Shown here piece by piece: positions 22,245 through 32,395 of a stretch of DNA of 64,000 bases (its first letter is position 1; each line of letters starts with the position of its first letter). The notes below the pieces were generated by a model, which did no database searches, was not told the origin of the DNA, and was given only the letters and a program-made list of their open reading frames with translations. The DNA is from Sarocladium kiliense (Eukaryota > Ascomycota > Sordariomycetes > Hypocreales > Sarocladiaceae): contig JAUZTG010000014.1 in NCBI GenBank assembly GCA_030734395.1, positions 188,501 to 252,500 on the forward strand, written 5' to 3'. Both the position numbers and the translations under genes were made by a program.

Positions 22245-23780
22245 ATGGCTGAGCTTCCAACCCCAGCGGGCCACTTCCTCAAGAACCTCGCCCTCCTCAT
22301 CATCAGCTTGCTGCTGCTCCCACTCGACACTGCCATTTTCGTTGCCCTCGACCTGTCCACTCGTATCAAGACGCGAATCTACGGTGACAATGGCCTCATC
22401 AAAAACATCCCGTCAGAACACCGCAAAACCATTCTCGTCACCGGTGTCAACATGACCAAGGGTGTCGTCCTCGCTCGCCTGTTCCATCGCGCCGGTCACA
22501 GGGTCATTGCAGCAGACACAAACCATCTAGCACCCGGCCGCTTCTCGAGAGCTGTAAACAAGTTCCACGTTCTGCCTCGCTCGGACCATGCCGCCAGCTC
22601 AGACGACCCTTACATCAAACGACTTGTGTCTATGGTGCAAGACGAGGAGGTCGACCTCTGGGTCTCAGCCTCTGATGTCAACGGCGCTGTGGCTGATGCT
22701 CTCGCGAAGGAGATTATCGAAAAGGAGACAGATGCAAAGGCTGTACAGTTCGGGGTTGAAGCCATCAATACTCTGCACGAGAAGGATGCCTTCATGCAGC
22801 ACACCCAAGACATCGGCCTGACGATCCCAGACACCGACATTGTGCATGACCGGGAGAGTATTCTCAGCTTCCTCCAGCAACGAGGAGGTCTCGAGCAGAA
22901 ACCTGACGGTACACAATATCTCTTGAAGCCCATTGGCGTTGACGACCTCGGCCGAAACGACATGCCCTTGTTACCTCTCTCCTCCAAATCCGACACCCTC
23001 AGTCGAATCGAAGCGATGCCTTTCCCACAGACCGAGAAGCCCTCATATATCCTGCAACAGTTTGTGTCAGGCGCTGAGTACTGCACTCACGCTCTGATTG
23101 TCCGTGGTGAGGTCAGGACTTTTGTCGCTTGTCCGTCGTCGGATATGTTGATGCACTACACCGCACTGCCAGCTACAACAGCACTGCACAGGGCGATGCT
23201 GGAGTTCACACAAAAACAGGCTGCGTCTTTCGGGAAAGACTTGACGGGCCATATGAGCTTTGACTTCCTTGTCCAACACAAACCTGTGCCTACAACTGAA
23301 GACGAGAGCCAGATTAGTGATGACAAGGAGGAGGAGCCGCCTATACTGTATCCCATCGAGTGCAACCCCCGGGTCCATACGGCAATTGTTCTTCTGAAAG
23401 ACACCATCGACACAGTTGACGAGTATCTCTCCGTCCTCTCACCGCGAAAGACCACCCGCCGCCTATACAGCATCAACTTCATCCCCACACACTCCCGGCA
23501 GTACTACTGGATCGGCCACGACCTCGCCAACCTCGTGCTGTACCATCTCTACCTCACCGTAGTGGTGGGCTCCATGACTCCAAGCCAATACTGTGAGTCT
23601 CTGCGCATCTTTGCCGATCACCTCCTGAACTGGCAGGACGGGATGTTCGAGATGTGGGATCCGTGGCCGTGTTGGTGGCTGTACCATGTGTATTGGCCGT
23701 TGCAATTTGCTGGGTATTTGTTCCAGGGACGCTGGCAGAAGATTAACGTCAGCACTGGCAAAGCATTCAAAGCTGCTTGA
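22245..23780 (+). CDS. mysC: ATP-grasp mycosporine ligase (MysC type)
   Basis: Third mycosporine enzyme: an ATP-grasp C-N ligase that activates 4-deoxygadusol and attaches an amino acid (glycine in cyanobacteria). 511 aa, no introns. An N-terminal hydrophobic segment (about residues 14-36) may tether it to membrane. KTILVTGVNMTKGVVLARLFHRAGHRVI opens the pre-grasp domain. ATP-grasp residues include K228 in YLLKPIG, the YILQQFVSGAEYCTH block and the metal-binding YPIECNPRVHTAI (E372, N374). The C-terminal half has extra aromatic segments (LLNWQDGMFEMWDPWPCWWLYHV). The order of these blocks matches MysC/NpR5598-type ligases. The acceptor in this fungus is unknown; fungal mycosporines often carry glutaminol or serinol. 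Confidence 0.9.
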   Translation: MAELPTPAGHFLKNLALLIISLLLLPLDTAIFVALDLSTRIKTRIYGDNGLIKNIPSEHRKTILVTGVNMTKGVVLARLFHRAGHRVIAADTNHLAPGRFSRAVNKFHVLPRSDHAASSDDPYIKRLVSMVQDEEVDLWVSASDVNGAVADALAKEIIEKETDAKAVQFGVEAINTLHEKDAFMQHTQDIGLTIPDTDIVHDRESILSFLQQRGGLEQKPDGTQYLLKPIGVDDLGRNDMPLLPLSSKSDTLSRIEAMPFPQTEKPSYILQQFVSGAEYCTHALIVRGEVRTFVACPSSDMLMHYTALPATTALHRAMLEFTQKQAASFGKDLTGHMSFDFLVQHKPVPTTEDESQISDDKEEEPPILYPIECNPRVHTAIVLLKDTIDTVDEYLSVLSPRKTTRRLYSINFIPTHSRQYYWIGHDLANLVLYHLYLTVVVGSMTPSQYCESLRIFADHLLNWQDGMFEMWDPWPCWWLYHVYWPLQFAGYLFQGRWQKINVSTGKAFKAA

Positions 23781-23882
23781 GAAACGATACTTGCAGCATA
23801 GAAGGGTCGCCGTAGCAGAAAGCATGAGAAATTCGAATACGCTGAAAATGCCGAATCATACAATACACCTCATAAGCAAGCA

Positions 23883-24796
23883 TCACATCATCAAAAGCTT
23901 CGCTCCCTCCTCCAGGTCCATCACATCATCCGCCTTCAACGCCTTGCCTCCCCATATCACCGTGCCCCGTCCATCGACCGCAAACGACCCAGCCTCCTGC
24001 CACTTGTTTCCCAATGTCGTATTCACCGCATCATCATCCTCATCCTCAACCTCTTTGACAGACACAGCTCCCTGCCTTGGCTGATACCCTCTGTCACCCT
24101 TCGATATCGCCCCCGCGACCTTGTCGCCTAGCCACCCTTTCTCTTTCCAGCCCTGGACTTGCGTCGCTGGGTTGAGGACGTACCACATGTTGCCCAGACC
24201 GAGACCCCATGCCGCGTAGAGGGCGCGGTCTTCATCTATGATGACGCGCACATTCCAGGCGCCGCCGAGGAGGTCGATCCATTTCTTTGTTGCTTGCTCG
24301 GAGGAGTGTGAGACGGCGATGCAGTCGAGGGCGCCGTTGTATTTATTCGAGAGGGTTCGGAGGTTGATGAAGGTCTTTTGAGCAACTGTAGCCGAAAGTT
24401 AGCAGACGTCCAGCTTCATGACAATCCATAGCATCACTTACAAGCACACCCAACACACCGCAGAAACACAACCAACGTCCTCCGCCCCCTCAGAAACACC
24501 AACCTCCCATCCAGATCCCTCGGGGCCAGATCCCCAATCTTCGGCACCCTCGCGACATCAACCGGTGGCGGCGGCGGTGACAGCCAAGGATGCACCGTCA
24601 GCGGCAGAGATTTGAGAGACATCCATGACGTCCATGCGCCGCCATCGTCGTCGTTCTCGGGGGCTTCGCCTGGGCGCGGCTTGCGTAGCTTGTTGGGTTC
24701 GCGGTCGGGATCGGAGTAGAAGCCGGAGAAGTCGAAGGGGTCTTTGGGGAGGCCGAGCTTCTTGAGGGCGATTTTGGTGCCGATGCTGCCCAGCAT
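23883..24796 (-). CDS. AhpC/TSA-like thioredoxin-fold redox protein with CxxC
   Basis: 285 aa in two exons on the minus strand: 24796..24442 and 24385..23883 (intron 56 nt). After a Pro-rich N-terminal third, the thioredoxin fold starts at VPKIGDLAPRDLDGRLV. It holds the active-site segment VVFLRCVGCAFAQKTF, a CxxC created exactly across the splice junction. IAVSHSSEQATKKWIDLLGG and VIIDEDRALYAAWGLG follow, as in AhpC/TSA antioxidant-type proteins. It converges on the ATP-grasp gene with only 102 bp between stop codons. It could be part of the mycosporine locus (oxidative stress) or an unrelated neighbour. Peroxidase activity is not certain, since many members lack a tested substrate. Confidence 0.82.
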
Positions 24797-25977
24797 TGTG
24801 TCCGTGTCTATCCTTGACTCTCTGTCTCTGTTCGCCCCTGTCGCTTGTCGCGGACTGCCTGATTGCTCCTTCGAGCTGTTCGCAACTACATAGACGTAGC
24901 CGGGTACGTACTCAATCGCTGGAATCGCAAGCTGCCGTTAGGTCTGTCCATCAAGCAGAAGGAAGTAAAGTCAGAAAGCTTCCCGACCTTTCTTCCCCTC
25001 GACACGAAACCCTGTCTCAGGAACCATGGGGTGTTTCGCGCCCGGGCCCCCTGGTCTAAGAGGTTCGTCCCTGAGCCGCCTCGATCCAATCGCAGACATC
25101 GGGACCCTGGACGAAACATACGGGGCTCACCTGCATTAGCGCGTACTGACTTGACAGGCTGCTCTTACACTGCGACAAATGTGACTCTACCTGCTGAAGA
25201 ATGTAAGTGCCCTGAGAGAAGTTGATCGAAACGACCAAGGTGAGCTGCAGGTATTGGTATTCATATTTTCAGCAATCATGGGTGGCTGCTGGTTGAATCT
25301 ACGCATGGATAAACTACCTTTACTCATACTTAACTCCCTCCTGTTGGCTTGCCTTTTTTAGATACCTTAACTCACATCATAGCTCACTAAGCCTCTACCA
25401 CCCCGGCTCGGCTGTTGAACTGGTCTCCCATGCACATGAGTAGCGATCAAATAGATAATATCAACCGCTCGGTTGAGGAACGAACAATTGAGTAGACTCG
25501 TTTGAATCTTAACCTCGCCGAAATGGTGATTGGGTGTCAGCTACGTGATCGGACTAACCAACCCGACCTTGAACCCCTCGTCTCTACCTTAGTAAAGCGC
25601 GCTTGCTCACCTGTCCAAGTCTTATGCATCAGATCACATGCGTTTCGAGGGGCGTCGAACAACACGGTGGCTGAAGAAGCGGTAATAGGACATTGTCCTA
25701 TCTTAACCTAAATGGCATAGCCATCTGCCGCAGCCTCGACTATTTGGAGTTAGATGTCGGTCTAGCCTCTGCCAAGAACTGCTGGACCAATACTTCCAGT
25801 TGCTGGCTTGAGCTGAACATGGCCAAGAAAGTTAAAAGCAACGCGACAGTATGATCACTCCCGCGCGGAGAATAAGACGGGAGTCATGCCTCTGCCCTCA
25901 AACAGATTCCCAGCCCATCGGGTTTGGATCAACCGGGGATAACCTCGTATGTCCAAGCAGACGCACTTCTCGTTGCC
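24797..25977. promoter_or_regulatory. Intergenic, 1.2 kb
   Basis: No gene recognised. The right end (about 25873..25977) keeps an open coding-like frame leading into the membrane-protein gene and may be part of its first exon. Confidence 0.4.
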
Positions 25978-27567
25978 ATGAACTGGATACTGCTCCCTGC
26001 TGGCTGGGATCTAGGCAACATCCGGGCCATCACGACCTTGCGTGAGCTTCGTCGGTATTTTCAGATTCCCGTTTCCTGATACTGACGTCGGTCTATAGTG
26101 ATCAGCGTCCTCTGCATTCTCGGCATATGGGCAATAGGCTTCTTCAGGTGGAAGCGACATGCCTCAAGGGTCAGCAAGCACCGTGTTGCAGGTCTGTTCG
26201 ATCTCTTGGTCGTAGCGAGCGCCGGAGAAGCCCTAGATACAGCCACCATTCTCTATCAGTGTGACCGACTCTGGTCTCACCTACCTCTTCTCGCAATCAG
26301 CGTCTTGGTGGTGGCCTTGTCGGCCATCGGCATGCTGGCTGGCCCGATCGCGAGGTATTCAATCAGCGTTGGGTCAAAGGTATCGCAGACCAGCGTTGCG
26401 GGCATTATGGCGCAAAATCTGCCTACCATTGATCTGGCCCTGGCCCGATGGAATTCAACAAAACAGCGTCTGGAGAGCGCCGGAGTTCCACTGACTGAGC
26501 TGCTCGATTTTCTCCCGGATGTCCAACTCGAATGGCAGTACAGGGCCGACGAGTGGAACTCGAGCTGGGAGATGTCATGCGAGTATACACCCCAGACTGA
26601 GATTCCTGTCACCGTATCCAATTCATCGGCAGATTGGTGGGATCAGATTGTCGATGTCCGCGCAGCCTACCCATCAGACCTACAACAACGGCCTCTACCA
26701 CTAGAAGAGCATCCCACGCTACGAACCTTCAGCCATGGGACGGGCAAGTGGGATGATTGTCTCATGTTCGTCCTCCTGTATCCGCGTCTCAGAGCCCGTG
26801 AGAACGACGAGAACTCGCTACGACTCGTCTTCCTGGCATATATCCTCCATGGCATCCCTAGCGGCAATCGAGAAGGGGGCCTTTCCTTTAGCGAAGGCAG
26901 CGCCGATAATGCGACATTCACCCGTGCAGACTGCCGCCTCAAGCGCGAACCGGACCAAGAGCAGGACGGCGCGCTGGTGACGCAGCCGTGGACGACCATG
27001 CCAGGGTCTATACCCGCCGCCTTGTCCAACTTCTACGACGCCGCCTTCCAGGAGCAGGCTATTGCCAAAGAACCCACTTACCTACCGTCCGGCCCGGAAC
27101 TGGCCAGATTCTACCAGACGTACATGATCACCAAAGACACACAATTTACCAATGTCGTTGCGACTCGGACCATTAGTGTTCGGCAGCCACGCGTTCAAGT
27201 AGCCCTAGTGGCTTTGGTGATTACGATCGTGTTTGCAGTCACTATCGCTGGTTTGCTAACTTATGCTCTCTTCATGTATCCGGTGCGAAAGGGGATTTTC
27301 GTGCCCCGAACCAAAGTGGATTGGGTCATGGAGGCGGTAAGAGAGGGCTCAGCTCGAGAACCCAGCGATGAGAGGATGCGCAGCTCGAGAATACAGCTCG
27401 GGGCGGACCTGAGCGATCTCAAATACGGATATGTGTTTGGGCCTACAGGAAACCAATACGTTGGCTTGCGGTTGTGGGAGCATTCGGAGGATATCCCAGT
27501 CTCTCCGTCAGCCAAGGTTACGCCTCGCTGTGTTGATATGCCGCTTACTTCTTTGGATCAAGATTAA
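25978..27567 (+). CDS. Fungal multi-span membrane protein, function unknown
   Basis: 510 aa in two exons: 25978..26041 and 26099..27567 (57-nt intron with a CTGAC branch site). The predicted start reads MNWILLPAGWDLGNIRAITT, joined to ISVLCILGIWAIGFF. Further spans are near LLAISVLVVALSAIGMLAGPI and, at the end, VALVALVITIVFAVTIAGLLTYALF. The central ~290 residues form a large soluble, probably extracellular loop with N-glycosylation sites and conserved-looking WQYRADEWNSSWEM and HGTGKWDDCL segments. I recognise no domain. The frame is open upstream of 25978 for about 35 codons (GLDQPGITSYVQADALLVA) without an ATG, so a further 5' exon is possible. Confidence 0.7.
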
Positions 27568-28408
27568 TTTGTACCCTACAGTACAGTCAAACTAATGAAA
27601 TAATCTACTCAGCGTGCGTGAACAATGATGCTTGACGATGGCTGTAGTATGCTCGCGCGCTCCGGTTTAAAATACGGCAGTCGAGGGTGCTTCAAGTACT
27701 TGCAGGTGCTCACTGTGCAAGTGATCTGTTTGATGTAATCAATCACACGAATCGTTTTCTAGTCCATTTGCTACCATACGTCTTGCTGCATCACGAAGTC
27801 CGATCCTAGTAGTTGCACCTGATCCCGCCTGAAGGGAGGAGACCAGTCTGCTGTCGGGTTACTTCTGCAGCAGTTATAAACTGAATCCCATTATATCTCC
27901 TGTCGGCCACAATGAATAAATCTACTCAGGCTGTAGTAATCTCCTTATGCAATCAAGTCCATTGACCAGCCTCTGTAGCATGTGTAAGTAAGTGGGCAGT
28001 TTTGCTGCCCTCCCAATGTTCCGCGATGGAAACATCCCCAGGTTGGCCTGCCGCCATTCCTCATCACAACCTCAGGCTGATCCGCAACTTTTTTGATTCC
28101 ACATGGTCCATGCAGATTCCACATTTTGACGATCCTGAGGCATCTTCTTGATGTATCGCAGCTAACAGGGCCAAGAAGTTGGTTAGCCAAGGCGCTGCTC
28201 AACCAACCGTGTCCCGCTGCTCTCTCCCTACTTAAGGAAAGGCCTCAAAGATTCTCCCTCAATTGAGGACCAAACTGCTTTGCGCGACGCTTCATCGGCT
28301 ACTAGGACGGTCAAACGGCGATATGAGTAGCCAATTCCATAGCGCTGTGGTCAATGCAGCAACTACGCCGTACAAGCTGAGCTATACCGTCTGACTCAGA
28401 ACTACGCC
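27568..28408. promoter_or_regulatory. Intergenic, 0.84 kb
   Basis: No gene recognised. It contains the 3' end of the membrane-protein gene and the promoter of the 1328-codon gene. Confidence 0.4.
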
Positions 28409-31400
28409 ATGACGGCCCCTCTTGGATCGTGGAGGCCGTCGCTATCCCGCCATGTACTTAAACAATTGACTCTGACGCAGAGAGGGCTACATCGACAGCA
28501 TCTTCCTTCTGCTGCAGAGAATATAGCCACCATGGCTCGAAGGCAGCAAGCACGAACGACCAGTGCCAAAGCACAGGCTAACCGCCGCCGCCATCCCCTG
28601 GCTACTGACCATCGTCTGTCACCCGCTGAGCTCGTGGAAAGGCTCCGACACTCCAACAGTGCAGTCATCCGCGCGAAAGCCATTCGGCTTCTGGAGAAGT
28701 ATCTCCGTCGCGGCGATCGCTTCAATGCAACATGGGAAGCTCTTGGTGGCGCGCGCGGTATCGCAGCCCTCATGGCCGAGCTGAGTGTCGCTGACGTCCG
28801 GAACCTGTGCGCTAGACTGGGCCGTACCGCATCTGCCGCCAATGCCAGGGACGAGCGACGCACTGGTATCGCAGAGCTCATATCTATCCTGAGCAGCGGT
28901 GAGACCGACTCAAGACCCTTGCGAAAGTTCTACCAATCTGTCGTGCCGGCCAGCCACGACGAAGTGGTAGAGGAATGGGAGGACCGTCGAGGGCCGGTCA
29001 AATGGACGAACCTTCAGGGGTCGTGTCTGCTACGAGGCCACCGCGAACAGTACGAGCAGCGCTTTCTCCGAGATATCTTCTCCAAGACAACCCAGTCGAC
29101 GTCTGATTTTGGGCAGAATCAAGAGCTGTTCCGGGGCAACCTGGCATTCAGCGAGCAGATCCTCCGGCATCTCCTGTCCATCGACAGCAATCAGGCGGGC
29201 ATCCCGCACGACTTCATGCCAGCCTTTGTCATGCCGCTACTCAATAGGCTCGGTAAGCGCCGAACCACCTCGACGCCGGAGCTTAATAAGTTCCTCGGTT
29301 TGATCGTGCAATGCGTCAAACAACATCCGAAGGGATTGAAGGGCTGGCTCTCGCTAACAGGCACGGCAAATCCAACCCCGTCAGACAACCTTCTCGCCTT
29401 CACGCTGCAGCGCTGGGCCAGGGTAGTCACCAGCGGTGGCGATCGCGAGCTCATAGAGTCTTACTTGACGAGCCTGCTCACCCTGCTGCCGAGCTACAAC
29501 CTGAAGCTGAAGGATGTATATGTTGCCCTGATTCTAAATCGCGACGATCGACCCCAGCACGCCCAGATACGATACGACCTACTGCGGCTCATCTTCAAGA
29601 ATGTCGAGCGATTCAGCATTGACCTAGAGAGCGACAACCCAGCCTCTCTGCAGCGGCTCAGAGACCTGTCGTCCATTGTCGACCTCTGGCCGGTGGAACT
29701 GTTCCTGTTTCTGCCTGTAGACAAGTCACTGGCCCTGTTCCGACGGCTAGAGCGTGTGCATCAAGGAGAGAGCTTCATATTTTATACTGGTTACATAGGG
29801 ACGATCTTCAAGCAGGAGGATCGACCCTTCTCACACAGCCAGATTGACATAGACATTGCCAGGACCGTGCTCCAGAGGAAGCAAGATCCTAGCGGGTCAA
29901 CTTGGCTCGATGGCGTCCGTAAACTTGTCAAAGATCGAATGAAAAAGGCTACAGAGACAAGGGAACCTCAACATCGGGCTTTCTGGGCCAAGGCTGCGCT
30001 GAACCTCTGCGTCGCTGCTGGAGATATCCCCTTGGTCCACATTACATTTGCCTGGGCGCAGAGATTCGTCAAAGACCCATTGGCTGGCCCTGAGGTCTTC
30101 GGAAGGGGCACCATGACCCGGGAGCTCATCGAGCTGCTCTCCGCCGTCCCAGTCTCCATCGACTTCAAGACCTCAGAAAGGCTAGAGCAAGCGATTTTGG
30201 CGGCGAAGCGCGATATAGAGCCTGCGAACGCTCTGGTAGTCACCCTCATACAGACAGCGATATCTGCTGTCCGGGAGCCGGGGTTCAAGACAGGCCACTG
30301 GAGTAAGCTCCTCAATCTACCGGACAATATCTCTCGAGCACGGATCGACTCTGGCGAATCCATACGCCGTTTGGCTGCGGAGATTGGTGCTTCAGATCCG
30401 CCATCAATTGTCGCCGATACGATTTGGAAGCCGACCATGATACTCATCCTGAAAGTAGAGGCGCTTATGAGCGATCCCTCAGCATCCAAGTTCTCTACTG
30501 GTCGTCTAGGCAAGGGGCACTCAGTGGGCTTGTATATGCAGCAATTGCCGAAGATGGAACCGCAGTTGCAAGCCGAGATGACGGCGTTCTTCATGGAAGC
30601 CATGCAAGCCCACCTGTCTCCGGCTCACGTCAAGAACCAGATTGGATTCGTAGTCTCAGCCGTCTCCAAATTGGCACACAGCAGTGAGCCGTCGCGGGCC
30701 ATCCCCTTCATCCGGCCCATCATCCAGAACAGCGACGACAGCTCCAGCCATCGCCAGCTCGTCACCAACGGCTTCCTGGAGTCGCTTCCCGCGCAAGACG
30801 CCCTGGAGTTCCTGCACAACATGGCCACGGCCATGACGGATATGATGAAGGCGCAGAACAGCCGGTCATGGAAGGAGTCGGGGGCTAATGAACAGCCTGC
30901 CGTCAAGGTGACGACTGTCAAGATGGTTGCCGACCTGCTTAACGGCAACCTGGTTGTAGACGCCAATACATCCTGCGAGATCCTAGTTTCTCTGTTGAGA
31001 GAGGCACGCCACATCGATGCCCGGATCGCCATCATAACGGGCCTGCTCAGCACTCTCGAAGAGAGCACAAGCACGCCAGCCCTGCGCAATCACATCCTCG
31101 ACGTGTTTGAGGAGTCCGTCCTGCCCATGGCCTCACAGTTGAACGAGCGCCGACCAACCACCGAAGAGGAGTGGAAAGCGACCGAAATGCCAGAAGTGAG
31201 CGAGGAGTCTAGTATCCTGACCCTGCTGATCCATAGGATCAGATCCAAGTCCCTACAGCAGGAGGATCGCAGTCGGCTTGTACAGATAATCATGCGTGCT
31301 CTGGAACAGTCAGCAAGAAACAACCAGCGCTGGATGCGTCTGTTTGTAGACAAACATGGATTCGAGCTTGGGTCAGTTGACAAACTCTTCGTGGGACCGG

Positions 31401-32395
31401 CTCATCATGCCGCACTGAGGAACATTCTTCCTCTGGAGTTTGAATCGTTGCCCGATGCCCTATTTGACGCGCTGCAGGCCATGATCTTGCAGAACGTCGA
31501 TCCTTCACCAGGGATCTTGCACATTACCGACTCCATCAAAGCTGACGCAACGCTGCGAGGGTCCATTGCTGGCAAACACTGGCTGGCGCAGATGGACAAC
31601 TCAGGAAGGGATGCTTTTCACTTTGGGGTGGAATCTATCTTGGAGCTCATACAACGGGGCGCAACTTCTCCGCAGAGCCAGGTTCGGATCGGCAAGCTGC
31701 GCCAATTCATCACTGCGGTAGCCGAGCGCTGGATGCGCCAAGGAGAGGCCGACCTGGTATACGAGCTGGCGGGGAAGCTGACCCTTTCGTCAAGAACCCA
31801 AGAAGGCGCCTCGATGGAATGGCGGGCTAATGCCATCAAAGCCTTGGAAAGCATTATCCACGCCGCAGAGGCACTACGAAAGGAGGGAAGCTCCGTGTCA
31901 GTGATGCCAAACACGTTTCGTCTACGCCTGAACATCCTACGCTTGACGTACTGGACTGGTGATGAACTCGCCACGGAGTCTCAAGTCACAGCCGTTGCAG
32001 AAATGGTCTCGAACCTAGTCGATCGGCTGGTGAACCGTCGTCGCCCTTACCACAGCGACTTCCAGCTCCTCAAGTCGGAAATCTACCAGATCGCGCTATC
32101 CGTCTCAGATCATGCTCGGGCTGCCATCGCCCTGGCTCGCCTGCACCAAGAAGACCTGGAAGACGCCGAACCGCCCTTGGCTGCGTATCTCCGGTTCGAG
32201 CTTATTGTAGAAGGATTGAAGAAGAGTGATCCATCGAAGAAAGAGGTCAAGGACGATGTGAAAAAGATGCTTGAGAAATGGACGACATGTTCAGCCGAGG
32301 ACCTGAGGGTCATGGGACAGCAGCTGGATAAGGAGCTGCGGAAACGGAAGGGCTGGGATACTGTGGAGGTTGACGTTGCTATGATAGATGCCTGA
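28409..32395 (+). CDS. Large helical-repeat protein (1328 aa), function unknown
   Basis: An uninterrupted 1328-codon gene with no intron, unusual for this window. Composition is almost entirely amphipathic helix, suggesting a HEAT/ARM-like solenoid. The N-terminal block has HSNSAVIRAKAIRLLEKYL and WEALGGARGIAALMAELSVADVR. No catalytic motif, membrane span or signal peptide stands out. Two starts compete: ATG 28409, whose first 41 residues are Arg/Ser/Leu-rich without acids until late and could be a mitochondrial presequence, and ATG 28532 in a perfect gccaccATGG context giving 1287 aa starting MARRQQARTT. I have a vague recollection of similar unnamed proteins in Eurotiomycetes and Dothideomycetes. 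A scaffold role is a guess. Confidence 0.72.
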   Translation: MTAPLGSWRPSLSRHVLKQLTLTQRGLHRQHLPSAAENIATMARRQQARTTSAKAQANRRRHPLATDHRLSPAELVERLRHSNSAVIRAKAIRLLEKYLRRGDRFNATWEALGGARGIAALMAELSVADVRNLCARLGRTASAANARDERRTGIAELISILSSGETDSRPLRKFYQSVVPASHDEVVEEWEDRRGPVKWTNLQGSCLLRGHREQYEQRFLRDIFSKTTQSTSDFGQNQELFRGNLAFSEQILRHLLSIDSNQAGIPHDFMPAFVMPLLNRLGKRRTTSTPELNKFLGLIVQCVKQHPKGLKGWLSLTGTANPTPSDNLLAFTLQRWARVVTSGGDRELIESYLTSLLTLLPSYNLKLKDVYVALILNRDDRPQHAQIRYDLLRLIFKNVERFSIDLESDNPASLQRLRDLSSIVDLWPVELFLFLPVDKSLALFRRLERVHQGESFIFYTGYIGTIFKQEDRPFSHSQIDIDIARTVLQRKQDPSGSTWLDGVRKLVKDRMKKATETREPQHRAFWAKAALNLCVAAGDIPLVHITFAWAQRFVKDPLAGPEVFGRGTMTRELIELLSAVPVSIDFKTSERLEQAILAAKRDIEPANALVVTLIQTAISAVREPGFKTGHWSKLLNLPDNISRARIDSGESIRRLAAEIGASDPPSIVADTIWKPTMILILKVEALMSDPSASKFSTGRLGKGHSVGLYMQQLPKMEPQLQAEMTAFFMEAMQAHLSPAHVKNQIGFVVSAVSKLAHSSEPSRAIPFIRPIIQNSDDSSSHRQLVTNGFLESLPAQDALEFLHNMATAMTDMMKAQNSRSWKESGANEQPAVKVTTVKMVADLLNGNLVVDANTSCEILVSLLREARHIDARIAIITGLLSTLEESTSTPALRNHILDVFEESVLPMASQLNERRPTTEEEWKATEMPEVSEESSILTLLIHRIRSKSLQQEDRSRLVQIIMRALEQSARNNQRWMRLFVDKHGFELGSVDKLFVGPAHHAALRNILPLEFESLPDALFDALQAMILQNVDPSPGILHITDSIKADATLRGSIAGKHWLAQMDNSGRDAFHFGVESILELIQRGATSPQSQVRIGKLRQFITAVAERWMRQGEADLVYELAGKLTLSSRTQEGASMEWRANAIKALESIIHAAEALRKEGSSVSVMPNTFRLRLNILRLTYWTGDELATESQVTAVAEMVSNLVDRLVNRRRPYHSDFQLLKSEIYQIALSVSDHARAAIALARLHQEDLEDAEPPLAAYLRFELIVEGLKKSDPSKKEVKDDVKKMLEKWTTCSAEDLRVMGQQLDKELRKRKGWDTVEVDVAMIDA

